Part shown: positions 31,434-40,327 of the stretch, piece after piece
Position numbering within the stretch: position 1 is the stretch's first letter
Layout: each line of letters starts with the position of its first letter
NCBI RefSeq assembly: GCF_031458175.1
Contig: NZ_JAVDXX010000001.1
Span: 1,674,001-1,738,000, forward strand
Reading direction: 5' to 3'
Origin: Pseudoglutamicibacter albus
GTDB lineage: Bacteria > Actinomycetota > Actinomycetes > Actinomycetales > Micrococcaceae
DNA length: 64,000 nucleotides
Program-made: the position numbers and the translations under genes
The notes under the pieces: generated by a model
Databases searched by the model: none
What the model saw: only the letters and a program-made list of their open reading frames with translations
What the model was told of the DNA's origin: nothing

Positions 31434-33833
31434 ATGAAAGATTTCCGGACACTGGTTCCCCTGCTGGGCCGCGGCGATGAACCCGAGACGCTACGGCACG
31501 TCCGAGTCATGCCCTCCCGCGAAGCCGAATATGCTCCCTGGCCCGAGTGGCTGCACCCGGATGCCCGCCATGCCTGGGGTGAGGCCGGAATCCATCAGCC
31601 CTACCGGCATCAAGTCGAAGCCGCCAACCTCATCCACACCGGCCACGACACCATCATCGCCACCGGAACCGCCTCAGGTAAATCACTGGCCTACCTCATG
31701 CCGGTGCTCGATGCGCTGACCCGCGGAGCACGCATCGACACGACGCATCACGATGCGGGAGCCAGAGCGCCCCACAACGCTGCCGCCTCACCGGCGGCCA
31801 GCGTCCTTTCGGGTGGTCGCGGCGAAGCGACCGCCCTCTATATCGCACCAACCAAAGCGTTGGCCGGCGACCAACTCACCAGCATCGAGGAACTCGGCGT
31901 ACCCGGTGTCAGGGCCGCAACATACGACGGCGACACTCCACCCGAAGAACGACGCTGGGTACGGGACCACGCCAACTTTCTACTCACCAACCCAGACATG
32001 CTCCACTACGGGGTCCTGCCCAACCACACACGGTGGGCGCCGTTCCTACGGAAGCTCACGCACATCGTGGTGGACGAGGCGCATTCATATCGCGGGGTTT
32101 TCGGTTCCCACGTTGCCGTTCTATTGCGGCGCCTGCTACGGATCGCCGAACATTACGGCGCGGACGTGCGGGTGGTCGGGGCGAGTGCGACGAGCGCTGA
32201 ACCCGCCGCGACGTTCACGCGCTTGACGGGGCGGGAAGCGTGCGCGGTAACGCAGGACACTTCGGAGACCGGGGAGACGACCGTGGTGTTGTGGGAGCCG
32301 CCGTTGACCGATCAACGGGGTGAGAACGGCGTGTTCTTGCGTCGCTCCCTCGTTGCTGAAACCGCTGACTTGCTGGCAAACCTCGTCTCTGGGCATGTAC
32401 GGACCCTGGCGTTTATCCGCTCCCGGAGGGGTGCCGAGGCGATTTCCGCTTCGACTCGCCGGCTTCTAGAAGAGGTCGATGATTCCCTGCCGGGTCGCAT
32501 CGCGGCTTATAGGTCAGGGTATTTGCCGCAGGAACGCCGCGCTTTGGAAGACGCGTTACGCTCGGGTGAGCTACTGGGGGTCGCATCGACGTCCGCGCTT
32601 GAATTGGGTATCGACATCGCGGGTCTGGATGCGGTGCTGGTGGCGGGCTGGCCGGGGACGCGTGCCTCGTTCTTCCAACAGATTGGGCGTGCCGGCCGCG
32701 GCGGGCAAGAGTCTTTGGCCACGTTCATTGCAGGCGACGACCCGCTCGATGCGTTTTTGGTTCATCACCCGGAAACGTTGCTGGATTCCGGGGTTGAGGC
32801 GAGTGTTTTTGACCCTTCGAACCCCTATGTTCTGCAGCCACATTTGGCCGCGGCTGCCGCTGAGCTTCCCTTGACAGTCAACGATATGAGCTTGTTTGGG
32901 GGTACCGCGCGGGAACTGGTTGAGGATCTGGAGGAACGCGGTATTTTGCGTCGCCGCCCATCGGGGTGGTTTTGGGTTCACGCTGAGTCTGCTCACGAGT
33001 TCGTGGACCTGCGTTCAGTGGGTGGCGGCCCGATGCAGGTCATCGACTCCCAGACGGGTGCCGTGATCGCGACGATGGACTCTTCACAGGCGCACTATCA
33101 GGCTCATGAGGGTGCCGTGTATTTGCATCAGGGCAAGCGCTATGTGGTTGATGTTTTAGATGAGGAGAACCACGTGGTCCTCGCTACCGCGGCTGAGCCT
33201 GATTTCTATACTCAAGCCCGCGATGTCACGAGCGTGAAAGTCCTGGATGTGACGCATGAGGAGAAATGGGGCGAGATAGGCGTCTACTACGGGGACCTAC
33301 TGGTGACAACGCAGGTGGTTTCTTTCCAACGTAAAGCGTTGATTTCTAACGAGATTTTGAGTGAGGAGCCACTTGAGCTTGAGCCGCGTGAGCTGTTCAC
33401 CAAAGGCGTGTGGTTCACGATCCCTGAGCCGCGCTTGCATTCGGCTGGAGTTCAGGCTGGCGCTATCCCTGGTTCGTTGCATGCCGCGGAGCATGCCGCG
33501 ATTGGTCTGTTGCCGTTGTTGGTCACGAGTGACCGTTGGGACATTGGCGGGGTCTCTACCGCGATGCACATTGATACTGAGTCGCCCACCATTTTCGTCT
33601 ACGACGGCCATGCGGGTGGTGCGGGTTTCACCGAGCGTGCTCACGCGATGGCCCCGTTCTGGCTGGAGGCTACACGGGATGCGATCCGCACGTGCGAGTG
33701 TTCTTCCGGATGCCCTTCCTGTGTTCAGTCCCCTAAGTGCGGTAACAAGAACAACCCTCTAGATAAAGCCGGTGCGATCGCTCTGCTGAGCGAAATCCTG
33801 CGTTTTGTACCCGCTCACCGTAAACGCCGCTGA
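31434..33833 (+). CDS. DEAD/DEAH helicase with DUF1998 domain (MrfA/Hrq1-like)
   Basis: About 800 aa superfamily 2 helicase. Motif I ATGTASGKS, motif Ia-like ALYIAPTKALAGDQL, DEAH box VVDEAHSYRG, motif III GASATSAEP, and motif VI QIGRAGRGGQ are visible. The C-terminal DUF1998 region has the four-cysteine cluster CECSSGCPSCVQSPKC that marks the MrfA group (mitomycin repair in Bacillus subtilis) and Hrq1 relatives, so a role in DNA crosslink repair is likely (inference). It is the helicase of the actinobacterial helicase/secretion neighbourhood, convergent with the Tad locus. The ATG at 31434 follows AGGGG; an upstream GTG (31401) is possible. Confidence 0.92.
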   Translation: MKDFRTLVPLLGRGDEPETLRHVRVMPSREAEYAPWPEWLHPDARHAWGEAGIHQPYRHQVEAANLIHTGHDTIIATGTASGKSLAYLMPVLDALTRGARIDTTHHDAGARAPHNAAASPAASVLSGGRGEATALYIAPTKALAGDQLTSIEELGVPGVRAATYDGDTPPEERRWVRDHANFLLTNPDMLHYGVLPNHTRWAPFLRKLTHIVVDEAHSYRGVFGSHVAVLLRRLLRIAEHYGADVRVVGASATSAEPAATFTRLTGREACAVTQDTSETGETTVVLWEPPLTDQRGENGVFLRRSLVAETADLLANLVSGHVRTLAFIRSRRGAEAISASTRRLLEEVDDSLPGRIAAYRSGYLPQERRALEDALRSGELLGVASTSALELGIDIAGLDAVLVAGWPGTRASFFQQIGRAGRGGQESLATFIAGDDPLDAFLVHHPETLLDSGVEASVFDPSNPYVLQPHLAAAAAELPLTVNDMSLFGGTARELVEDLEERGILRRRPSGWFWVHAESAHEFVDLRSVGGGPMQVIDSQTGAVIATMDSSQAHYQAHEGAVYLHQGKRYVVDVLDEENHVVLATAAEPDFYTQARDVTSVKVLDVTHEEKWGEIGVYYGDLLVTTQVVSFQRKALISNEILSEEPLELEPRELFTKGVWFTIPEPRLHSAGVQAGAIPGSLHAAEHAAIGLLPLLVTSDRWDIGGVSTAMHIDTESPTIFVYDGHAGGAGFTERAHAMAPFWLEATRDAIRTCECSSGCPSCVQSPKCGNKNNPLDKAGAIALLSEILRFVPAHRKRR

Positions 33834-33869
33834 GCGCTGTTTGCTCCCCCTTCCGTATTCTTCCGTGTT

Positions 33870-34331
33870 TCATTCCGCTCCCTCGATTGTTGGTGGTCCG
33901 GCGTAAGACTCAGCTTGCATCGCGGGTAAGGGCCATCCTTTGAACCATCCGCTCCTGTGAGCTTTCGTGACGATACGAACCGTGGCCCCTTCGCCAGCCA
34001 ACAATGTGCATGTGGTGAGTTCGGACTCGTGCTTGGCAGCTATCGTTGCGGCGAGCGCGCACGGGTTTCCTGCTGAGATGACTCCGCGGTGTGCGTCTGC
34101 GGCGGCGAGCGCGGCGAGGTCTGCCGCGGTTTTAGCTCGCGCTTGGTCCGCTGCGGAGACAGCCCACATCGCAACGCTGAGCGCTGCCAGCAGGCCGAAG
34201 ACCAAGAGGCCGATCACCAGCGCAGTAGCGGCACCGGTTTCCTGCGTCCAATCTTCGCGTGGGCTCTCCTTGCGGGAGCCATCTTCACGCGGTTGTTGTT
34301 CACCGGTTCTCAGCGGTTTATTTGAGCGCAT
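33870..34331 (-). CDS. Rv3654c-family TadE-like protein
   Basis: 153 aa. A charged N-terminus (~30 residues), one membrane helix (ALVIGLLVFGLLAALSVAMW) preceded by ETGAA, then ARAKTAADLAALAAADAHRG and a small outer domain with two cysteines. This is the pattern of the helicase/secretion neighbourhood TadE-like family, pseudopilin-like parts of an actinobacterial Tad apparatus. It overlaps the TadE gene by 14 nt; it is the last gene of the locus. Confidence 0.85.
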   Translation of the reverse strand: MRSNKPLRTGEQQPREDGSRKESPREDWTQETGAATALVIGLLVFGLLAALSVAMWAVSAADQARAKTAADLAALAAADAHRGVISAGNPCALAATIAAKHESELTTCTLLAGEGATVRIVTKAHRSGWFKGWPLPAMQAESYAGPPTIEGAE

Positions 34332-34881
34332 CGCTGACTACCTCTTCAACGCGTGCTGTCGCGGTGGCTTCCACCGGGATTCCAGGGCCAAGGAGTTTCC
34401 ATAGTTTGACGGTGTTCTTCACCTCAACGGTGACCCATTCGTTACTGCGTTGGACTCGGTGGGTCGCACCAGCGCCCGCTACTCGCGCAACGTCGACGTG
34501 CGCTCCCCTCGCTTCTTCCCTGGCCGCGATTCCAGCCGCGTGTTGGGCACGCACCTGCGCAGTCCCCACCGTCGCGACGGCCCCGACAAAGGCCAGCAAC
34601 AGTACGAGAGCAGGCAGGAGGACAGCGAACTCCACTGTGACCGACCCCCGCGCCGCGCACCCCTGCCCGGAGCAGCGCTGCACCGCGTAACCCTGCGCCG
34701 CGTAGCCCCGTGCAGGATGGTTCCGCGTTTGCCGCATCGGGTCCGGCACTGCGAGCGTTTCCAACGGCTGCTTTACCATCACGCTGCGTGGGTGGGCGTG
34801 TGTCCCGCTCGGGTAGGCCCCTGTGCCGCGTGGGTGGATCTGCGCGCCACGCTTGCGGGTCTGGTCGGATGACGAGTTCAT
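34318..34881 (-). CDS. TadE family pseudopilin
   Basis: 187 aa. The first ~75 residues are unusually long and rich in Gly, Ala, Arg and Gln, with a near-repeat GYAAQGYAVQRCSGQGCAARG. The TadE core then begins: GSVTVEFAVLLPALVLLLAF, with Glu five residues after Gly as in prepilin-processed proteins. The rest is an extracytoplasmic tail. The true start may be later than the ATG at 34881; the extended N-terminus has no known role. Part of the Tad locus. Confidence 0.83.
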   Translation of the reverse strand: MNSSSDQTRKRGAQIHPRGTGAYPSGTHAHPRSVMVKQPLETLAVPDPMRQTRNHPARGYAAQGYAVQRCSGQGCAARGSVTVEFAVLLPALVLLLAFVGAVATVGTAQVRAQHAAGIAAREEARGAHVDVARVAGAGATHRVQRSNEWVTVEVKNTVKLWKLLGPGIPVEATATARVEEVVSDALK

Positions 34882-34913
34882 TGTGTCCTCCTGCCTGCTT
34901 GATGTTGTGCCGT

Positions 34914-35159
34914 CTATGAGCCGAGGGCCTTGGAGATCAACCCCATCAACATTCCCTTGACTTGGCCTCCGCTCAAGATCGTCACCAGCAGCCCCGCAAA
35001 ACCAACGGCGGCGAGCGTGACGATCGAAAACTCAGCGGTCGCGATCCCTGCTTCGGGGTCGAGAATCTGCCGAGGTTGCGTCCTTCGCTGTGACTGCGGC
35101 TGTGTGTGCCGCAGTGGTTGTGGCTGTGGCGATGCGGTTGCGGTGCGGTTCTTTTCCAT
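34914..35159 (-). CDS. DUF4244 Flp-pilin-like protein
   Basis: 81 aa, probably the major pilin-like subunit of the Tad system. After a Gln/Pro-rich leader of ~38 residues the type III signal reads AGIATAEFSIVTLAAVGFAG: Gly, then Glu at +5 and Phe at +6, then the hydrophobic helix. Ends with GGQVKGMLMGLISKALGS, a Flp-like amphipathic end. Strong ribosome site AGGAGG before the ATG, as expected for an abundant protein. It is preceded by two hairpins in a 256-bp gap. Confidence 0.88.
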   Translation of the reverse strand: MEKNRTATASPQPQPLRHTQPQSQRRTQPRQILDPEAGIATAEFSIVTLAAVGFAGLLVTILSGGQVKGMLMGLISKALGS

Positions 35160-35202
35160 GTGGTCCTCCTGACCGTTTGAGGTGTCGTGGATCGTGTTTA
35201 CT

Positions 35203-35241
35203 ACCGGGAACTACCCGGTTCTTATCGGGTGTTGCCCCGAT
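35203..35241 (-). promoter_or_regulatory. Two adjacent hairpins in the leader of the pilin-like gene
   Basis: ACCGGG-aacta-CCCGGT (35203-35219) and ATCGGG-tgttgc-CCCGAT (35224-35241), between tadC and the DUF4244 gene. They could terminate or stabilise message between the machinery genes and the pilin gene. The rest of this 256-bp gap shows nothing else I can name. Confidence 0.45.
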
Positions 35242-35415
35242 GTTTAGAGTCTTCCGGCTGCGGTGATACTTCTGGGTTGTGGAAGAGAATCTGTGGATGG
35301 CCCCACCTGGAATTCAGAGCCGTGGACAACGGAACTGTGTCTGCACTGGCACCTGCACCTACCCGCCCCGCATATCTGCCGGGCCTAGCACACGCCGTGA
35401 ATGAAGAATGTGGCG

Positions 35416-36066
35416 TTATTGGCTCCACGGTTGGAGCGCGAGGGCTACCGGGATCACCCCGAGGCATATAAATGCGGGGAGGGCGCAGAGCCCGAGTGGG
35501 ATCACCACGCGCACACCGAGGCGTTCCGCTTGGGCTTTCATCCGGTCTTCGTTCGCGGCGCGTTGATGTTTACTCGACTGTCTCAACAGTTCGGCCACGG
35601 GTGCTCCGGTGCTCCTGGAGACCTGGATGAACGAACCTAGCTGTTGAGCGTTTGGTGCGTAGCTGAACGCTTTTTCGCCTTCTATGCCCCACGCCAGGGC
35701 GGTAGCGACCCGGTTGAGCCCTAACGCGTTGCCGGTCGAGTTATCCAGCGTCGTCAACGCGTACTCGAGGGACATGCCTGATTCGATGCATAAGGCGAGG
35801 GCCTCGGCTACCAACGGCGCATATTCGGCATCCCCAAAATCATCCGCTAACGAACTCGCCGGATCGCGCGGCAAGTGATTCGTAGAAGTCCGAGCCGAAG
35901 GGCTAGCAACCTGTTCGCTGCCCCTGGGGTGCGTCGTGGTTAGGCGTTGCCTCCCGTTGGATCGCGGGGCCCACGCCATGATCGCCACAGCCAGCATCCC
36001 GGCACAGATCCATGCGCTCAGCGTCATCGTGGAACCTGGCTGCGCTGTAAGGATCAGTGTTGTCAT
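35416..36066 (-). CDS. Type II secretion F-domain protein, TadC-like
   Basis: 216 aa. Integral membrane platform protein of the Tad/type II secretion family. The F-domain core is ALALCIESGMSLEYALTTLD (near 95-115), then ATALAWGIEGEKAF and FIQVSRSTGAPVAELLRQSS, ending with a membrane segment VVIPLGLCALPAFICLGVIP. The ATG at 36066 shares ATGA with the tadB stop, so the longer frame upstream is not used. Confidence 0.88.
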   Translation of the reverse strand: MTTLILTAQPGSTMTLSAWICAGMLAVAIMAWAPRSNGRQRLTTTHPRGSEQVASPSARTSTNHLPRDPASSLADDFGDAEYAPLVAEALALCIESGMSLEYALTTLDNSTGNALGLNRVATALAWGIEGEKAFSYAPNAQQLGSFIQVSRSTGAPVAELLRQSSKHQRAANEDRMKAQAERLGVRVVIPLGLCALPAFICLGVIPVALALQPWSQ

Positions 36067-36932
36067 GAGCCGGCCTCGGTGGTGTTGTAGGACATTTTTC
36101 GGATGAGGTGCCGCGACCATATGAGGGATGCGGCCCAGAGCAGGCAACCGGCGAAGAGGCACACGTGCCCTGCTGTGGTTGTGAACAGGGTCCCTACCGG
36201 GTCAGCTCCTAGTAGTTGCGCCATGAGGAGTCCACCCAGCGGCAAGAGTGCGAGAATGCGGCGGGTCGTCTGGGCAGCGGCTATCCCGGTGACTTGGCTG
36301 CGGATAGCCGCCGCCCGGGCTTGGGCGTGTGATGCCAGCGCTTCAAGCAATTCAGCATGAGCAATCCCGGTGGCTTCTGCCAACTGCTGGGCCCAGTACA
36401 CGTGCCGCAGCATCGCCGGTAGTTCATGCTCATCCGGGTTCGTTCTCTTGAGGCCTGTAAGAGTCAATGGGGCGCCAAGAGCTATGCGCGATGCGGTCAT
36501 TGAGGCGGCGTGATGCCACGCCTCTAGCTCACGCGTATGAGCCCGTGTTGAAGCGGGGCCGGCAGTTGCTTGGGTTTCAACCGCGAGTGCAGAGGTGAGG
36601 GCTTCCCACGCGTAGCGGTGGTGCGCGCCTGAACGCATGAGTGACGCGAGCGTTGAGATAACCCGTTGGGCGACGTCATAGGTGACTGCGAGCTCTTCGC
36701 TGGGTTCCCCACCCGCTTCTTCTTGCCGATCTTCGCGTGGCACTGCACGCCGCGATGTAGCCGAGGGGTGTTCAGATGCCTTGTCTGTTGATGTCTCCGG
36801 GTCGATGGATGAGGTGGCACGGGAGGCCGCGCTCGTTCGAAGGGAGGTTCCTGCCGGCGAGCGCCTGGCGCCCCACCCCTTCCATGACAGTATGCTGACG
36901 AATAGGAGTGTTGCGGCAATCCACGCGTACAT
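36063..36932 (-). CDS. Type II secretion F-domain protein, TadB-like
   Basis: 289 aa from the ATG at 36932, which forms an ATGA overlap with the tadA stop. An N-terminal helix (MYAWIAATLLFVSILSW), a linker rich in Ser, Glu and Arg, the F-domain (VAQRVISTLASLMRSGAHHR, ATGIAHAELLEALASHAQAR), and C-terminal helices ILALLPLGGLLMAQLLGADP and HVCLFAGCLLWAASLIW. Partner of TadC in the inner-membrane platform. Confidence 0.88.
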   Translation of the reverse strand: MYAWIAATLLFVSILSWKGWGARRSPAGTSLRTSAASRATSSIDPETSTDKASEHPSATSRRAVPREDRQEEAGGEPSEELAVTYDVAQRVISTLASLMRSGAHHRYAWEALTSALAVETQATAGPASTRAHTRELEAWHHAASMTASRIALGAPLTLTGLKRTNPDEHELPAMLRHVYWAQQLAEATGIAHAELLEALASHAQARAAAIRSQVTGIAAAQTTRRILALLPLGGLLMAQLLGADPVGTLFTTTAGHVCLFAGCLLWAASLIWSRHLIRKMSYNTTEAGS

Positions 36933-38140
36933 CACGGCCGCTCCGCCTTCCCGGGGATCCACAGCCCGTCGGCACCCAACCCAGGTGCATCCACGCGTTG
37001 AGGGGCACCGGTTTCATCGGCGACATAGTGGACGTCAATCTCGAGCGAACCTTCTTTAGTGAGCCGTAGCGAACCTAGTGCGGACGGGCCTCGTCCGCGA
37101 TCTGTTCGTTCCACGTGGATCACTGTGGCGATCGCGCTCGCTGCCTGCAGTGCCGTGGTGCTCGGGCGCCACCCGGCGAGCGACCCTAACGCGATCAGGC
37201 GTGCTGGGACATCGTTGATCGAGTTCGCGTGTACCGTAGCGCCCGCGCCGGTGTGTCCGGTGTTCAACGCCATGAGGAGGTCCTGGATTTCCGCGCCACG
37301 GCACTCGCCGACAATCAGCCGGTCCGGCCGCATACGCAGCGCCTGCCGTACGAGTTCTTGCAACGTGACCTCGCCCGTTCCTTCCGCGTTGGGTTGCCTC
37401 GCCTGCATCGAAACCGTATGCGGATGGTGGGGCCGCAGTTCACGCGAGTCCTCGATCATAATGAGCCTCTCGCTGGCCACACATTCGGCCAGCATCCCGG
37501 AAAGCAGAGTTGTTTTTCCTGCACCGGTGCCGCCGCTGATCATGAATGTTTCCCTCTGTTCAACCACCCGTTTCAGTACGGGAACCCAGGCTTGCTGCGG
37601 CCCCGCCAACATCTCGCCGAGCCGCGCTTGCGCCGGGCTAGGGACGCGGATCGATAAAACAGGCGCATCAACGATGGGCGGCAACACAGCATGCACTCTG
37701 TAGCCGTCCACCACCGCGTCGCCATACGGGTGGGCAGTATCCAACGCACGCCCTGCCCTGCCAAGCACCCGCACCGCTATACCCACAACCTCCGCAGGTT
37801 CCAACCACACCCCAGTTCGCTCTAAACCTGCCGTTTCATCGACCCAAACACAGCCATCAGAGGTCACCAGAACATCGCTCACCCCAGGCTTCTCCGCGAA
37901 CTCCGCGAGCGGCCCCAAACCAGTCAGATTCCGTTGAACCGTTTGCGCAGCCTCACGTAAAGCACCCGGCCCACGCACCACCCCGTCCGAAGACAACAGG
38001 CTCGCGATCACCGACGGATCGGCCCGCTCACCCCGCTCGAGCAACTGCTCCCGCACATGGTTCGTCACCTCGTGCGAATACCCACCCCAGCCCCCGTGCC
38101 GCAGCACCGTCCGGCCATCCCGTTCACGTGGCGCCCCCAT
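36932..38140 (-). CDS. TadA family secretion ATPase
   Basis: About 402 aa. Hexameric ATPase that powers Tad pilus or secretion assembly. N-terminal domain (LGPLAEFAEKPGVSDVLVTS), Walker A ISGGTGAGKTTLLSGML, Asp box SERLIMIEDSRELRP, Walker B RPDRLIVGECRGAEIQDLLM and His box NTGHTGAGATVHANS are visible. The ATG at 38140 (MGAPRERDG) overlaps the ssd stop as ATGA, so the 45 extra upstream codons are not used. Actinobacterial helicase/secretion neighbourhood type. Confidence 0.93.
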   Translation of the reverse strand: MGAPRERDGRTVLRHGGWGGYSHEVTNHVREQLLERGERADPSVIASLLSSDGVVRGPGALREAAQTVQRNLTGLGPLAEFAEKPGVSDVLVTSDGCVWVDETAGLERTGVWLEPAEVVGIAVRVLGRAGRALDTAHPYGDAVVDGYRVHAVLPPIVDAPVLSIRVPSPAQARLGEMLAGPQQAWVPVLKRVVEQRETFMISGGTGAGKTTLLSGMLAECVASERLIMIEDSRELRPHHPHTVSMQARQPNAEGTGEVTLQELVRQALRMRPDRLIVGECRGAEIQDLLMALNTGHTGAGATVHANSINDVPARLIALGSLAGWRPSTTALQAASAIATVIHVERTDRGRGPSALGSLRLTKEGSLEIDVHYVADETGAPQRVDAPGLGADGLWIPGKAERP

Positions 38141-39411
38141 CAGGCTGCCCTCCTCGAACCACCGGCAACCATGTGTCCAATACTTCGCCCCTCTTCCATC
38201 TGCGGGATCCACAGTTTCCGAGCCAACGCCCGGGCACCCGCAACAACCCTGCGTCCCTGAATACTCCCAGCCCACGCCGCACCCACCTTCGCGGCCTCCG
38301 TACGAGAATCACAGCCACGCGGCCCAACCCCCACAACACTCCAACCAGGACCCACCACAAGACCACCCGCCCCACCACCAGCCGCCGCCCACGGCCTCTG
38401 CAAACACACGATGCGCTCGCCGTGCCGCCTCGCGCCGCCCGCTGCGCTCAAGGCGCGCAGAGAGACCGGTCCGCGATCGACGAGCACCACGTCCACGGCT
38501 CTCGAGAACGCGGCGACGGCAAGAGAAAGGCTCTCCTCCCCCAGTTCGCCGCCCGTATCGGGTGGGAAGGTGACAAGATATGCGCCCGCCAGCCGAGGCA
38601 ATAGTTCAAGCGTGCTGGCCGCTGGGCCGTCTTCGATCGCGGCCAACACCGCCGGCCAGCGCAGTCCGCCCGGGGCGGCCCAACACGTGTCCGAGGACGG
38701 ATCCGCGTCCAGGATCGCAACCGACCAGCCGTGGTCCCCCATCGCTTTGGCGGTACCCGCAACGACCGCCGCGCTATTGCGCGATCCGGGGCCATCGGCG
38801 ATCTCGATAACCTGCCCCATGACCGGGCCGTGCCGGCTACCCCACACGATCTTGCTCAACAGTTCAGCACCCGCAGGCATCACGATCGGATGCGCTCCCG
38901 GATGCCTGGCCGCCGCCGCATACACCGCGGCGGAATCAATCCCAACGAAACATATCTCGGCGCCGCTGGTTACCGGGGGTGCCGCCGTGCGAGCACCACT
39001 CACTTCCACCAGGTGCGCCACAACATCAGGGTTGCCGCGCAACGTGCGCGCATCGTCTGTGTGTGCGTCGGTGAGTTCAAGTCCCAGCCCGTGCACCACC
39101 ACGGCGGCTTCGCCCCGAACGTTACGGCGCGGACGGCCTCCGCCCATGCCACTGTTCCTCGCCGCCACGCCGCCCAGATTCTCCGGCCCTTTCGGCTCAG
39201 CTGCGGGATGCCACATCACGATGGGCTTGCTGGCCGGTGCACGCCGGTGCCGGTGGGTCTGAAGCATGCGTGTGGGTGCCGCACTTGTGCGCGGGTCCGC
39301 GCCAGAGGCCCGGCCTTGATCGGGGCCGGCGCGGCGCGCTTGAGACGCGCGCCTTTCCCGGGGCGGGCGGTGAGAGCGAGCATCGCCTGAGGTGTTGGTG
39401 AGAGTCCACAT
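38140..39411 (-). CDS. Septum site-determining protein Ssd/CpaE-like (degenerate MinD fold)
   Basis: Up to 423 aa. Matches the CpaE/MinD-like protein that heads actinobacterial Tad loci (Rv3660c, Ssd). A receiver-like region (ICFVGIDSAAVYAAAARHPG) is followed by a MinD-like fold: SVAILDADPSSDTCWAAPGG, AAIEDGPAASTLELLPRLAG, VDVVLVDRGPVSLRAL. The expected P-loop is replaced by VAGTAKAMGDHGWS, with no GKT/GKS, so ATP binding is doubtful. The first ~65 residues are Arg/Pro-rich and the start is uncertain. First gene of the Tad operon. Confidence 0.83.
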   Translation of the reverse strand: MWTLTNTSGDARSHRPPRERRASQARRAGPDQGRASGADPRTSAAPTRMLQTHRHRRAPASKPIVMWHPAAEPKGPENLGGVAARNSGMGGGRPRRNVRGEAAVVVHGLGLELTDAHTDDARTLRGNPDVVAHLVEVSGARTAAPPVTSGAEICFVGIDSAAVYAAAARHPGAHPIVMPAGAELLSKIVWGSRHGPVMGQVIEIADGPGSRNSAAVVAGTAKAMGDHGWSVAILDADPSSDTCWAAPGGLRWPAVLAAIEDGPAASTLELLPRLAGAYLVTFPPDTGGELGEESLSLAVAAFSRAVDVVLVDRGPVSLRALSAAGGARRHGERIVCLQRPWAAAGGGAGGLVVGPGWSVVGVGPRGCDSRTEAAKVGAAWAGSIQGRRVVAGARALARKLWIPQMEEGRSIGHMVAGGSRRAA

Positions 39412-39580
39412 GCACCCAGCACAACGTATGTGCCACCCGAACGGCGCTGCACATCAAAAACTGTGGAAGAAGGGCGCTATCGACGCGCGTGTGGATTCCG
39501 GGACTAGCAGGTCCGCAGCGCCCTGCGCCCTTCACGCGAGCCCACGCCAATAACCGCCGTGGTCGCTACGTATACCTGTT

Positions 39581-40327
39581 TCAGGTTTTAGGCTTGACCT
39601 TCACGGGGTTGGCTGCCGGGCGCATCCACCCGGTTTCGAGCCAGCCGGCATCGGTGAGGATCGAGGTGAGAACGGTCGCGGTGAAGCCCCACAAGAGGCC
39701 CTGTTGCAGGCGGTAGGCCGGCATGCGGAACGGTTCTCCATTACGTTCGAATTCGGTGATGCACCGTACATCTTCACTCAAGAGGTCGGCCACGGGTGTG
39801 CGGAAAACATCAACGGATTCATTCACATCAACCGGGGCGACCTTGCTTGGTCTCTCCCACACCGCCAATACCGGGGTGACCTCGTAGCCGGACACGGTCG
39901 GTGTTACCGGTAGGGTCCCTAGAACCGTGACTCCTTCAGGGTCCAGCCCGGTTTCCTCAACTGCTTCACGCAACGCGGTATCGGCCAGTGTGGCGTCGCC
40001 TTCTTCCCAACCGCCACCCGGGAACGCGATCTGCCCTGCATGCGAACGCAAGCCGTCGCTGCGGCGTAGCAACAAGACATCCAGATCAGCGGGCACTACC
40101 TCGGAAGAATGCACCGCAGGCACCGAGTCAAGAGCACCAAACAACACCAGCACAGCCGCCCGCTTACGCACCGGGAACTTACCGCGCAACCGCGCATACA
40201 TCGGCAACCGTTCAACATTTCCTTCTGAACCGCTTCCACCGGGCCCGCCTTCGAGGCCTGATTCACCCCCGCGCACGCCTGCATACATATCGACAACGGC
40301 CTGGAGTTGTTCGCGTACTGTGCTCAT
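39581..40327 (-). CDS. Nudix hydrolase, CoA pyrophosphatase-like
   Basis: 248 aa. The Nudix box is complete: GGGWEEGDATLADTALREAV then EETGL (pattern G-x5-E-x7-REUxEExGU), preceded by SHAGQIAFPGG, which is typical of the CoA/NADH pyrophosphatase group; exact substrate not provable. An acidic Gly-rich linker sits near the N-terminus. Its start overlaps the nth stop by 4 nt, so both form an operon, as in Rv3672c-Rv3674c. Confidence 0.9.
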   Translation of the reverse strand: MSTVREQLQAVVDMYAGVRGGESGLEGGPGGSGSEGNVERLPMYARLRGKFPVRKRAAVLVLFGALDSVPAVHSSEVVPADLDVLLLRRSDGLRSHAGQIAFPGGGWEEGDATLADTALREAVEETGLDPEGVTVLGTLPVTPTVSGYEVTPVLAVWERPSKVAPVDVNESVDVFRTPVADLLSEDVRCITEFERNGEPFRMPAYRLQQGLLWGFTATVLTSILTDAGWLETGWMRPAANPVKVKPKT

